Shown here: positions 1 to 10,708 of the stretch, piece by piece
How the letters are laid out: every line of letters begins with the position of its first letter
Position numbering within the stretch: position 1 is the stretch's first letter
NCBI RefSeq assembly: GCF_010093595.1
Contig: NW_022985442.1
Span: forward strand, 1,971,764 to 2,035,763
Origin: Mytilinidion resinicola
Taxonomy: Eukaryota; Ascomycota; Dothideomycetes; Mytilinidiales; Mytilinidiaceae
DNA length: 64,000 nt
Direction: 5' to 3'
Notes under the pieces: model-generated
The model's database searches: none
What the model saw: only the letters and a program-made list of their open reading frames with translations
What the model was told of the DNA's origin: nothing
Program-made: the position numbers and the translations under genes

Positions 1-968
1 TTGTGCCGTGGGGGAGTGATGAGGTACGACATTTGCAAGCTAGCCGGTGTACGTTTATCCGCGGCCCCTGAAGCGGATTTTACCTTTACGGCGATGCGGA
101 CGGGGTTCCGAAGTCCTACGCGCACTATCTGGTCGACGGCTTCGCTGACGCTTGCGCTGAAGAGGCCGGTGCGGCGCTGTTTGGGGAGGCGTTGGAGGAT
201 CTTTTGGAGGTCGTCCTTGAAGCCGAGGTCCAGGAGTCGATCGGCCTCGTCCAGAACTAGAACCTCGAATGAGGATTGAGGGCAGTGGACATGAGGGCTC
301 GAGAGAAGTTCGAGGAGGCGACCGGGCGTGGCGATAAGTAGATTTGGGGATCCTCTGAGGAAAGAGCTTAGGTCTTGAGCGGGGGTAGTATTGCCGCCCA
401 GTAATAGTTGGGGCACGACTTTTGGAGTCGATGCTGGAAACGTGGGCTTTTCGAGTTCGGCTTCCATGTCATCCTCAACTGGTAGTTTGATCACGGATGC
501 AGACGGGGCGTGGAATGCGAGTAAAGACAGTAGGACTGAATGTATCTGGGTGGCCAGTTCTCTGAGAAAGACTTAGAGATGAAACAAAAAGAACTCAAGA
601 TTTCCTTACCTTGTTGGCGAGATGATGATTGCTCCTACGTGATGCTTTTTCAGGGAGCCGGCTCGGAGCAGGCGTTCGATGAGCGGGATGAGAAACTGTG
701 AACATATATTAGCAAATGAATGATTTGACATCAAAATGAAAGTACTCACAGCGAGAGTTTTACCACTGCCAGTTACGGCTTCGACCACCACGTCTTTGTT
801 GCTGAGGAACAGTGGAAGCGTGCTGGCTTGCACAGGTGTCATTTTGGAGAAGCCCATTGCGGAGATGGCGTCTAGGATCCATTGCGAGAGAGACGGGGTA
901 AGGGCTTCCCATGCCCTAGGTGCGCTTTTGACGGGCTTGACGGGCTCTAGGTTCTGTTCTGGGGCCAT
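1..968 (-). CDS. SPB4: ATP-dependent rRNA helicase SPB4, 5' part (runs off the window)
   Basis: DEAD-box RNA helicase of the SPB4 type, which in yeast acts in the nucleolus on 27S pre-rRNA during 60S ribosome assembly. Exons are 750-968, 610-695 and 1-561, with introns 696-749 and 562-609 (GTGAGT/CAG and GTAAGG/CAG). The protein shows the Q-motif region ([18 protein letters not shown]), motif I (AVTGSGKT), motif Ia (SPTRELA), motif Ib (ATPGRLLEL), motif II as DEAD and motif III as SAS. The last visible residues (MSYLITPP) resemble the SPB4 linker before the second RecA domain; that domain, with motifs IV-VI, lies outside the window. I chose the Met at 968 because it gives the short N-terminus usual for SPB4. 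The first two exons carry no lesions. Confidence 0.93.
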
Positions 969-1585
969 GGTGGCTGGTTTTATGGTGCGAGGGTTGAGGA
1001 AGTTGGTGATTGATATTTTGGTGTTGAAGAGGTAGAATTTTTGGGTCGCGATCGCTGGCACGTGATCTTTGCCTCAGGCAGCAACGATTGTCTCGCACTC
1101 ATGTTTAGATCAGGCACAATTTTGGTATCAAAGAGCAGACTCTCACATGCTCCGTACTTTTGGCTCTGAAGCATCCGAGGCCAACCTCAGCCGGAACCGT
1201 GGTGGTGACGCTTTTGCCAAGACCGGACCAAAAGTACAACACCACACTCCAGTGATCGTCTTCCTTTTTCGTCCATCACGTCTCTCCTCGGCTGCCCTGC
1301 GTCGCCGTCCTCACTGTGGCCCAGCCTACTCATCCACCATATGATGCTGCGCGCCCTACTCCTCAGCTCACTCTGGCCCCCGCGAGCCCTGTACGCTTGA
1401 CTGCACGTCCGCTGCGCGCTTCCGATGCACCCGCCGTGATACTGGAACCCTCAGGCTGCGACTCGTCCGACATCACTCCACTCCTTTCGCATCTGTCAAA
1501 CTTCTACTTTCGCGCGCATAGCACTTTAACAGGTCTCATTCGGCCTTCTGCGCTCCCCTCTTTTCCCATCTGCTGGCGACAGGCT
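969..1585. promoter_or_regulatory. Shared upstream region of SPB4 and DGK1
   Basis: This 617-bp stretch separates two divergently oriented housekeeping genes, so it must hold both promoters and 5' leaders. The DGK1 side is pyrimidine-rich. An in-frame upstream ATG at 1316 could add 90 residues to DGK1, but that extension is low in complexity and unlike the family. No specific factor site is claimed. Confidence 0.5.
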
Positions 1586-2807
1586 ATGGCGTCCTCGAAG
1601 CAGTACCAAATCCCCAGCACCCCGCGGGTGATATCTCCTTCGCCCACCCCCTCCGAAGCCAGCGCGCGAGACGGATATTTTGGCCCAGTGACGCGCTCTG
1701 CTGCCCGCGCCAACCGTCGCGCGCCATCGCCACCTTCAATAGACGAGGACAGCTCCAGCTCAGATCCGGAGAAGCGGGCACGTACGAGGAGCAGAAGCCC
1801 GCTACTCGATGGCAGGAAAAGGCGTTTGAGCGGTATGACGGCTATGAAGCCAGGACTATCCGCAAGAGGTGCTGGCAAGAAGCCAAACCCGGCACTGCAG
1901 AACGGCACCTCGAACGGCCACCTGTCACCGGCGGCAGCGAACAAGAACTACTGGCGGGAGATGAGTAGGAGTCCAAGTCCTCTAGGCCTCATTCCTATCC
2001 ACCAGAAATGGCGGTCATTCGTGAGTCAGACCCTTTTCTCGATCCCCCAGCGTTGTGCTTTGCTGATCGGCCTAGATTCACCGGCATGAAATTCCCCGCA
2101 AGGTCCTCCACGTCTCCATCGGCTTCTTGACCACATATCTCTACTGCAGCGGGACGCAAACCTCGCAGATCCACCCTGTCCTTCTCACTCTTCTCATCCC
2201 TATCGCTGCAACCGACCTCCTCCGCCACCGTTACCATCAAGTCAATCGCTTCTACATTCGCTGCCTAGGCGCCCTGATGCGCGAGTCCGAAGTCGACGGC
2301 TGGAATGGCGTTATATTTTACCTGCTAGGTGCATGGACTGTGCTGCGTTTCTTCCCCAAGGATGTGGGTGTCATGGGCGTGTTGCTTCTGAGCTGGTGTG
2401 ATACGGCTGCATCCACATTTGGCCGCCTTTGGGGCCACCGGACTTGGCGCGTTCGGAAGGGCAAGAGTCTCGCGGGCAGTATCGCGGCATGCATAATGGG
2501 TGTAATCACTGCCGTATTTTTCTGGGGCTGGCTGGCTCCACACATGCCGGCGGCATACGATGCTCCGCCCAATTCCTTCGCCTTCCAGGGCAGTCTCACA
2601 CTCCCTCCGAAAGCTAGAGAGATATTGGGATTGTCGGCATCACAAAGCTCAATCACGGGGCCCTTGGCTCTCGGTGTAATGAGCTTGTGGGCAGGTATCG
2701 CGGCCAGCGCGAGCGAGGCCATTGATCTGTTCGGATGGGACGACAACCTCACCATTCCGGTACTTTCAGCGGTAGGCCTTTGGGCTTTCTTGAAAGTCTT
2801 CGGCTAG
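1586..2807 (+). CDS. DGK1: CTP-dependent diacylglycerol kinase DGK1
   Basis: Membrane enzyme that phosphorylates diacylglycerol to phosphatidate using CTP, at the ER/nuclear envelope in yeast. Exons are 1586-2020 and 2076-2807 (intron GTGAGT...CCTAG), giving 388 residues. The first ~140 residues are polar, Ser/Pro/Arg-rich and probably disordered. The core begins at RHEIPRKVLHVSIGF, matching the start of the CTP-transferase-like domain, and is followed by several hydrophobic segments. The segments WCDTAASTFGRLWG and RKGKSLAGS match the conserved Asp-containing and GKSxxGS-like motifs of DGK1 and phosphatidate cytidylyltransferases. The serine-rich N-terminus may be phosphorylated, as in yeast (inference). 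No lesions were seen. The start at 1586 was preferred over 1316 for length and composition. Confidence 0.9.
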
Positions 2808-3847
2808 TTTGAATTGTCATTGGCCGAAATACGTTCTGTTGTGACTCTTTCCTTTGGTTCATGCGTCGCTCTATACACCCTTTTCCTTCTTTTCACTCTG
2901 CATATATCCCCAGAGCGCCAATTTGATCTTACAGCTGGACTATGTAGTCCGTTCATCACTTCCATATTTCTTTAAGTACTTTCCGCTTATAGAGAAGCTT
3001 GAATACCATATTACCCAGACTTCCCTACTTTCTATTACGTCATGACGGCGTCTGGGTCGTTTTGGATGAGGTGGGCGGGTCTAGAGAGCTCTTACCTCAC
3101 CTTTTGCATGCTTAGACGGGAACTTTTTCTTCGAGTTCTGCGGATCGGATAGGAGGCTTGGATGAATGGCTTGACGGCGGGAGGAGGGACATGTGCGATG
3201 AAAGGGATCTGGACGTTTATGTACGAGTAGACACGGCGAACGTGTAGTTGATAATTTAACGATCGAGAATCAAATCAGCATAAGACGAGGTTCACACAAC
3301 CACCTTGTGAGTAATTAAACGGGTATTATGTCTCCCTCATCACTTCTCTTTTGCTTACACTCAAGTAACGTCCTTTTCCCGTCTCCACCCGTCTCATCAT
3401 ATTCATCAATCTCCAAATCCCATAAGTCAGAGGTTGTATTTACACTCTGCTCCACGGAGTCATGCACGCCCTTTGGCCTTGTGTAGAAACGCATCACGGT
3501 CGGAAAGAAGACTGCGCCCACCATCGCCAGCTCAGCAATTTGGGGGCGGGTAGGCGATATCACCAGGCGCTCCGCCGATCGCCTTCGTGGCACCCAGCAT
3601 GCCACTCCCTAGCGAAATTACCAAAGTCGAGTACGTACGGACTTTCTGTGCCTCGCCACTTCAGCTGTTCAAGTGCGAAACAAACAAAGTCTACTCAAAT
3701 GCCGACTCATAGCAGCTTCAAGATCTACACAAGATGTTACGCATAGTTCCAATGTCGTGAATTTATCTCAAGTTGTTATATCATGCGAATCAGTGAGATC
3801 CGATACATGGGCAGCGCGCATACATGATGTATATCCCGGCATATCAC
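2808..3847. other. Intergenic stretch, nothing recognised
   Basis: It lies between the convergent 3' ends of DGK1 and the MFS gene. A 96-codon minus-strand ORF (3315-3605) with an acidic C-terminus matches no family I know and shows no flanking splice signals, so it is not called. The remainder is AT-rich and without clear structure. Confidence 0.5.
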
Positions 3848-5911
3848 TCACTCCCCCACCTCGCGATCATCCTGCCAATGAGCAAACTTCCTCACGAACG
3901 ACCAGTTCCACGTCGTACGCCGAATGCCTTTCCCAAAGAAATACAATGGAATTGCAAAGAGAATAACAGCACTTGCTATGCCGGCCATCGACCCAAATGC
4001 TTTAGCATAGCCATAACTATCAATCCATGGATTTGTGTAGAACGAGAGAAGGAAGCCGAATGCCGTTAAATCCATGTTAGATTTGCGACCCGCGTCGGAA
4101 TGCAAAGGCTTGCTTACCCTTGAATACTAATTGCGACACAGCCACCTCGCCAGCAGCAGGTCTGTAGCAATCGATGGTGTACACCAGGGACACGCTCGTT
4201 ACCTGCACAATCGCAAAGTTTAAACATCCCAGCCCTAATGTTGGCACCATCCAGTGTAAATGGTTGTTGATGCCAACCCCGTAGAGGATAAGAGCGACCG
4301 GGATGAAGATGCCACCAACCGCCACTGCCGGAAGCCTCATTTCAGGCTCGCGCAGACCTCCGTTCCGCTTTGTAAACCAATCGGCAGTCCAATCAGAGAC
4401 GTGGCCGCCGAAAGCTATTGCGAGGAATGAGCCTATGATGGCGGAAACGAAACAGAGGCCTGATTGCCATGGCGCGAAGTTGTAGGTTGCAGCAAAAGCA
4501 CTTGCGAAGTTCGAGGTGATGGCGACAAGAAATCCTACGGTGACGGACATGGCAAAGGACGCCCAAAGGACTGGTGGTAGTAAAATGAGACTTATCGGTC
4601 GGAGAAAGATCCTCCACAAAGACTCGGAAGTGTATACACCTGAAAAAAGGCTAAGAGAGCTAAGATAGGACCTGCCGGGGGGTAGCTCTCGGCGATAGGC
4701 ATCTGCACTCCCTAGTTTCAAGTCCGGTTTGTTCTCGAAACATGTAGCAGTGTTCGAGAGCTTCTCACCTTCATCTACGACAACACCTACAGGTACCATC
4801 TCATCATCTGACTCCTGGCCGCGCAGGAAGGTGGTCTCGGGGAATGTAAGAATTACCAGGATCGTCGTAAGGCCTGTAAGGGCCGCTCCGACGTAAAAGA
4901 TATAGTGCCACAACAAAGTCCTCACAATCAGACCACTGATGACAATCCCGCCGCCAACGCCCATGGAAAGGGCTGCGGTATATATGGCCATGATGGATCC
5001 ACGTTCATGCAGGAAGAAGATATCTGCAATCGTCAAGGGTCCTAGGCATTCTCCAGCGCCGCTAGCCAAACCCAGGATGACTCGACCAGCAAGCTCCACT
5101 CCGTACGACTCGGCAACACCGCACCAGACGGCACTGGCAGTGTAGAGGACGAACGAGATGATGTACACCGGGCGCCGGCCGTACTTGGCAATAAACGGCA
5201 TCCAGAATAGCATGCCAATGCCCTGGCACAGAGAGGCCACTGTGAAGAGATAGGCAGTCGTCGAGATGTGAGCTGGCAGATTTGGGCCGGGTGGGCCGAA
5301 GAAAGTTTCTGCGATTGACACAATTGCAACGCTAGGACCGGCGGCTAAGAAGTTGGTCATGAACATGGCGAAACACACTAGTACTGCGATGTAGAGGCGG
5401 TAGGTCCTGGACCTGTGTCTTATCAGTCGGCATTCCGCAAGAAAACCTTCGAAGTTTCGATCAGCGAGACGTTTTTACGACATACCAATTAAGAGGATCA
5501 TTAGGATTAGAGGAGGGCGTAGGGATCAGGATGATCTCGTTTGTGTGGATATGTCGCAGTTGGAGGCTGCCCAGGTTTCGGAGCTTCTTCTGGGCATGAC
5601 GGTTGATATGAACTCAGGTTGAAAATTGATGTGAACTCTGTCTTATTTCGGGGGCCCGAAGGCCAAACTATATACTACGTAGGAAGTGACTGTATGCATA
5701 GGCAGAAGCACTAATTGGAGGCAGCAGTAGGCAGCATTAGGCAGGGTAGGCCACCGTACCCCAACCCCTCTCTGTAGAAGTTGTAACTGGCTAGGCATGT
5801 AGGCAGCTACTATGCCAGCAACTCCAAGTCTGTACGTAGGTGACCGTGAACCGTATGAGTTGTTGATCCTAGGTTGTAGCTGTTACAACCCGAGTTATGA
5901 TCTTCCGCCAT
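3848..5911 (-). pseudogene. MFS multidrug-type transporter split by a mobile element
   Basis: Twelve-TM major facilitator transporter of the fungal polyamine/drug type. Exons are 5896-5911 plus 5486-5606 (interrupted), 4118-5412 and 3848-4065. The family signature NPNDPLNW before TM1, motif A (KYGRRPVYI) and FLHERG are present. The original start is ATG at 5909-5911. Five codons and one base later a 284-bp element (5612-5895) is inserted, and the frame resumes exactly after the target duplication. Reading out of the element meets TGA at 5614-5616, and there is no in-frame ATG before TM1. The last intron (4066-4117) has a good donor and branch point but ends AA instead of AG, a second lesion. 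The rest of the ORF is open, so inactivation may be recent. It is probably non-functional unless an alternative start is used. Confidence 0.85.
5612..5895 (-). mobile_element. Solo-LTR-like element, copy A (5-bp TSD TATGA)
   Basis: This 284-bp element begins ACTCAGGTTGAAA and ends TACAACCCGAGT, so its ends form the inverted repeat ACTCRGGTTG. It is flanked by perfect TATGA duplications (5607-5611 and 5896-5900). Removing the element plus one TATGA restores the MFS reading frame, which fixes the boundaries independently. Two relatives lie at 32516-32760 and 41165-41391. No coding capacity is present. The middle part, rich in AGGCAGCA-like repeats, differs from the other copies. A solo LTR with non-TG/CA ends or a short non-autonomous element are both possible. 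Confidence 0.85.
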
Positions 5912-6412
5912 CTTCTAGTGAAGCACAATGTAGATATCTAATTTCGAGAGATTTTGGTTACCGATGTTGAAGAGGTTGATCTGCTGCAAGACTCAGATGG
6001 AGATTGCGGGGATTTTCTACATTTTTCGGGGTCGTAGGCAATACAATCGCGGGAGAGAGTTATGCCTCGTGCCAAAACACTATTGCAAGGAGGCCTAGCT
6101 CTAGGGATGTGGTCGAGAAGCCGGCATCTAGCGACCTCCACTCCGTAGCCCACGACAAAAAGCGCCTAGCACATTTCCGGGGCATAAGCATCCGGGGAAC
6201 TTGAAAGCCACCACCCTAATCATCCTCCACATTTCTCCATGTGGGGTACCCCGGAAGATCTACGCTTCAAATTTCAAGATTTGTGTTTACTGCAACCCGC
6301 TTTGAGATAACTCTCTCGCCAGCCAATTAAAAACCAGTATGTTCAATGCTGACATCCGTGCACTTGGTATTTATGGTGAGATGAATTAGATTGTTGATAT
6401 CTAGTACACTGT
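5912..6412. other. Upstream region of the interrupted MFS gene
   Basis: About 500 bp between the original MFS start and the end of the SDR remnant. It should contain the former MFS promoter on the minus strand. No gene or repeat was recognised. Confidence 0.4.
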
Positions 6413-6840
6413 TCAGTCAATCAAAAGCCCGCCATTAGCATGCAAATGGACACCATTGATCCAGCTTCCACGGTCCTCACACAGTATCGCAACAGCATAG
6501 GCAATCTCCTCCGGCTCCGCCATTCTCGAATCGACAGATGTCTGATTAATAATAATCGGCTGGAGCATTGTCATCGCTTCTTCCCCCTGCATCCGCAAAG
6601 CCGGCTGTCCGAGTTGGCCCAGGACTCACTGTGTTGACAGTACAACCATACTTTGGGGGAAGGTCCTTCGCCCAGCGCCGTGTGAAGGAGTCCCGCATTC
6701 CTTTCGTGCCCGCATAGATGGTCTGGCCAGGTGGAGCGCCTAGGATGCCCTGCGCACTCGCGGGATATTCTTGAAGATGACGAAGCCCAATCTTCTTGGA
6801 ACTTCTTCAAACACCCTTGGGCCAATATCATCTACTGCCG
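6413..6840 (-). pseudogene. Decayed short-chain dehydrogenase/reductase (SDR)
   Basis: The fragments only make sense as an SDR read through at least two frame changes. They include the active-site region resembling IYAGTKGMRDSFTRRWA (Tyr-x-x-x-Lys), then TVNTVSPGPTRT (the conserved substrate-loop PG), and finally MAEPEEIAYAVAILCED...GSWINGVHLHANGG, the typical SDR C-terminus ending at 6413. The N-terminal Rossmann GxxxGxG part was not found. It is truncated and frameshifted next to an inverted-repeat element (6952-7167), which may have replaced the 5' part (inference). Confidence 0.7.
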
Positions 6841-6951
6841 GCTCGGCTCTCGGATCGGAGTGGACCTGTGTGGGGAGGTGATGTCCTTGGCATATCGGTT
6901 CGGGACCACATTTTCTCCACCTGTGTAGATCGCGTGCCAACCGAGCGAGTA

Positions 6952-7167
6952 TGTACAGCCTCTCTTCACGTCCGGTGGTCACTCTCTAATATCAAGCCAC
7001 AGCCTTACCATATAAGGGAGCAACTCTGGGCGCCTTAAGGGGGGGGATTGCGACCCTCTAGCCAATCAATCCTCAAGCCGGTTAAGTACTAGCCTAGAAA
7101 AGAGGTATGCCAGGATCAACTCAGTTCAGCGCTAGACCACCGGACGTGAAGAGAGGCTGTATGTACA
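6952..7167. mobile_element. Inverted-repeat (MITE-like) element flanked by TA
   Basis: Arms at 6949-6980 and 7135-7170 are reverse complements over about 32 bp, apart from a 4-bp insertion in the right arm. The shared core is GCCTCTCTTCACGTCCGGTG. Both ends can be aligned as TA|TGTACA...TGTACA|TA, which would fit the TA target preference of Tc1/mariner-type MITEs. It has no ORF. A chance palindrome of this length is very unlikely, but the family assignment is tentative. Confidence 0.6.
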
Positions 7168-7500
7168 TACAGGATGCCCCTAGTTCCGGTGAGTTAGCGG
7201 GCAAAATCAGGCTATGGATCGGCCGCAAAAAAGGGGTATTTTTGTGAAAATAACGCCTCAAAGTACCATGCTTTCCGCAGTTCAAGCTCAGACCGACATG
7301 AATTACTCCAGAAAATGGTTGTCTCCGCGGTCACAACCTCTATATCCACCTACTGCGTGTGTGGCTTCAATTTCGCGCTAAACCACCGGAACTGAGAACA
7401 TATGTAAATGTACATTTACATATCATTCAACGACCTTAAACATGGCGCGTCTCCTAGTCACTACATCTAGCTCTCTATTCTCAAGGCCGATATTGTCGAT

Positions 7501-8105
7501 ATGGTGTCCATTGAGACAAGCTTGCCAATCATCTGGCGGCCCAATCGATATGAAAACGAATACGAACGTGCACGAGTCGGACGCGTCTTCAATGCGCGTG
7601 GGCCAAAGCGATTTCCACACGCTGTGGTAGAGGCGACCGCAGAATCACAGGTTGTGTAGGCGGTTCGTTTGGCCATCCGAGAGAAGTGCAGGGTCTCTGT
7701 CAGATCTGGTGGCTACAGATGGGCAGCCTGGAGATCTTGATCGACCTTGGGTAGTATCAGCATCTTGAATTGGATGAGGAAAAGAAAGTAATTGCTGTAT
7801 CTCCGAGCACGACGGGAAGAGTGTTGAACGGCCTCCTCTCGACGAGAGGACTGTTTGTTGGCGGTCACTGCCCTGACGTGGGTGTTGGGGGATTCCTGTT
7901 GCAAGGAGGAATGGGATGAAACTGCAAGAACTTAGGCGTGCGAGCAAGTCGTCGCGATTGACGCTGTAAATGCTGGGGGCGAACTACTACACTGCGACGC
8001 GGAGCAAAATTCTGATCTCTTCTGGCCCGCGCGAGGAGCAGGGCCTGGCTTCCCTGGAGTCATCACCAAATTGTGGCACCAGTGGACTTTGAATCGGGTT
8101 GAAGA
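7501..8105 (+). pseudogene. Decayed FAD-linked oxidoreductase (BBE-like), N-terminal half
   Basis: The translation shows the PCMH-type FAD domain of fungal berberine-bridge-like oxidases in pieces: RVGRVFNARGPKRFP near the start, EAVRLAIREKCRVSVRSGG, then VSPSTTGRVLNGLLSTRGL, GGFLLQGGMG and SDLFWPARGAGPGFPGVIT. Lesions include TAG at 7657-7659, a frame change near 7730, TGA at 7917-7919 where the family has Trp, and a further frame change near 7935. The GGH flavin-attachment motif reads GGY, so the covalent FAD histidine is also lost. The C-terminal substrate domain is absent. The 270 bp between it and the next gene hold nothing recognisable. Confidence 0.8.
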
Positions 8106-8380
8106 AGGTCAATGTATGTAAAATAGCGCAAGATTTGAATGCTTTTTCTTCCATATTCAAAGTTGCTACATAATTTTCACTTGCCTCGGAGGTGTAAAGT
8201 TGTGCACTAGATCATGTATCCACCTATGGTCAACGCACTGTCTTGGTCTCCATACCTAACCTTCAGAGAGCCTGGCACTAGACTGAGTTTCTCATCATAA
8301 ATATTGCCTAGTTGATGATACTTTGGAATAATAGTCTCGGAACTTTCGACCCCTGTCAAGGGAGAAAGGTGCTGCCTCTT

Positions 8381-9327
8381 TCATTCCACGGGACGAGCAG
8401 TGGAGACGTCAGGAACACCCACTCCCTCTACTACCTTCGCTCCAACAATTTCGTATACGGGCAACTCTTGCAGCCGAGAAATTATATGATGCAGTGTAGG
8501 CAGTGCCTCCCAATCCAGTGCATCTATCTTGAAAGTCGCCTTCGCCGCCTTGAAGAATCGCTGAGGCTTGGGTTTTGGTGTGACATCGTTCGATGCATCG
8601 AAGACTGTGTACTCTTCGGCAGGCTTGCCTTTGTTCTCCCGACCAACTGTTGGCATGTAGCGGTATGCGAGGATGCCGTCATCACGCTCACCACTGATCG
8701 CTCCACTCTCCGAAGACGAATCTACCTCTTGTAGTCCCTCCAAGTTGAACTCTCCCCATGTTGCCCCTTCCCATCCGGTCTTAATCCGATACGAGGTCTG
8801 CCTTCGGTGCACATCTACTGATGTGTACAGCTTTGGCATTCCTAGCTCTTCTCGCCCGGATACAATCGGGTCAGTCAAGGATTCGAAAAGAAGCGGCAGG
8901 TACGAGCCGCTAATAGTTTCTTTGTTCTTTTTTTCATACTCAACACCATGGATGTAGAGACCGATGTGCTTGTATCCTGAACCACCAAGCCACTCCATCT
9001 TGTTTAGCGTCGTTTGTGAGATGGACGCGTAGGCTACGGTGCCAGGAGACTTGAAACTCCATCCAGAGCGGCCGGGAGGAAAGAGGTTTTGAAGTAAAGT
9101 TCGCGATGTCTTGAACTTAATAGACGCTGTTGTGAATGTGGACTGCGTACTGTCCCTGGCGACCCCATAAACGGTCTGCCGTGGTCCTGGCATGGGGCCG
9201 AATGCTATTGGCATGCGCCAATAGACGTCAGCGTTCCTCTTCCATGTCCACTCTCGGAGTTTCTGCGTTGAGTTGTCCCATTCATCATGGCCAAAGTTGT
9301 AGTGCGAGAATCCGTACACTGCCGACG
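8381..9327 (-). CDS. Acetoacetate-decarboxylase-like domain, probably the C-terminal half of the upstream FAD monooxygenase
   Basis: A ~312-residue open frame resembling fungal acetoacetate-decarboxylase-fold (ADC) domains. It begins with VYGFSHYNFGHDEWDNSTQ and includes RMPIAFGPMPGPRQ and a C-terminal cupin-like beta-rich stretch. The frame has no good initiator: it opens after a stop just upstream and its first residue comes from GTG. It starts 8 bases after the stop of the FAD monooxygenase on the same strand. Related fungal monooxygenases continue directly into a YNFGHDEWDNST-like segment, so I read this as one fused gene broken by a single-base frameshift at about 9325-9335. ADC-fold domains may decarboxylate beta-keto acids or act as lyases; the substrate is unknown. 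Confidence 0.75.
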
Positions 9328-10708
9328 TTAGCTGCTATTCAGCACAATGCTCGCACTATCTCTCTTCAGCTTACTGTCCAACTTGTTCTTTCCTCGGCTC
9401 TCCCCAATCATGCGCGAGAATTCCTGGATCCGATTTGCTCGCTCATACCGGATTTCCCGATAGAGCTTCAGCCTGTCGGCTACTTCCTCCCGCGGAGTGC
9501 CGTGAGGGAAAAGAACTGCCAAGGAGGCCGCATCTTCGATGGCAACACCTGCGCCTTGGCCCTGATGGGGTAAGAATGGGTGTGCCGCATCTCCCAGAAG
9601 AGCCAAGCGCTCGTACGTCCAGCTTGGAATAACTTTCATGTCGAGCAGGGTCCACACATTGACCGTCTTTGGATCAACCTTGCCAATGAGCGCTCGTACG
9701 GCTGGGTCAAATGAGCTGTAGATTTGCAGCATCCTATCACGGTCGCCCGTCTGATCCCATCCGTCGCCAGACTCAGCCGCCGACTCCGACTCCGGATGGA
9801 CGCATACGAAATTCAGCACGCTGTTCTTCGAAGTTGGGTACATGATGATTCGGCGGTCTTCTGCATACCAGATCGACAGCTCTCCGGGCGTCTCGACAAA
9901 CTGCCGTGTTGCTGGATCTGCTTGCGCAGCCTTCTTGGGCACCAGAAATCGATAGGCACTCTTACCACAGGAGAATGGCTCGACGTTGCCTCCTGGGACT
10001 TGCTTCCTTGCAACAGAATGCACACCATCTGCTCCTAGGACCACATCACCGTGGAACTGGCTTCCGTCCTCGAGCGTGATGCTCGCGGTAGTCGGTTGAA
10101 TGTCAATGACTTTACTGGACAAGCGTAATGTCACTGGCTTCCCCGTCGCGTGTGGATTTGTTGCGGCAGATTTCAGTTGATTGTGCAACTCGATACGGTG
10201 AGCAAGTAACCAAGGCTGGAGACAAGTCAGTAAGAATGACTGGCTGCTCCTGGCAGGGGTTAGTGAGTGGGACTTGCATGCTGCCACATCTTGTTCGTCT
10301 CTCTAAGGTCCATCGACCTCTCCGTATCTCCTGTTGCAGAGTACTCTGTAAGCTGTCGTAACAATTAGTCCACATTTAAAAGTTGTCAAAGGTTTGGAGC
10401 AACTCATTACTCTTTCCATGGGGTTCGCGCCGAACGTCTCGGCGAAAATCCCCAGTCGCCGCAGAATACCATTAGCGTTTGGAGCCAGATGGATTGCTGC
10501 TCCAGTCTCGCGTGCAAGAGCTGACTGTTCAAATACCTGCAATATGCGTTGAGCTTAAGTCTGTTAAGTTCAATATCACACAAACCTGAACATCATGGCC
10601 CTGTTTTCGCAGCGCGATTGCTGCCGTCAAGCCTCCAATCCCAGCCCCAACTATCAAGATATTCAAATAATCTCCCTTAGCTGACGCCGATTCCATTCCA
10701 TTTGGCAT
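9328..10708 (-). CDS. FAD-dependent monooxygenase, salicylate-hydroxylase-like
   Basis: Group A flavoprotein monooxygenase. Exons are 10586-10708, 10411-10536, 10278-10352 and 9328-10215; the third intron (10216-10277) is a GC-AG intron with donor GCAAGT. Seen are the dinucleotide motif VGAGIGGLTAAIALR, the DG motif VVLGADGVHS and the FAD-ribityl motif LLGDAAHPFLPHQGQGAG. The catalytic type implies NAD(P)H- and O2-dependent hydroxylation of an aromatic or similar acid, possibly with decarboxylation. The frame ends at TAA 9328-9330 and an ADC-like domain follows at once in another frame. The start MPNGMESAS was chosen because it directly precedes the Rossmann motif. Neighbours suggest a catabolic role. 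Confidence 0.85.

Noticed and set aside
1316..1585. N-terminal extension of DGK1 from an upstream ATG
   Set aside because: 90 low-complexity residues unlike the family; the Met at 1586 gives a normal architecture.
3315..3605. Minus-strand 96-codon ORF
   Set aside because: No recognisable domain, no splice context and low-complexity acidic end; not enough to call a gene.
7645..7947. Minus-strand 100-codon ORF
   Set aside because: Antisense of the FAD-linked oxidase remnant, whose motifs are unmistakable on the plus strand.
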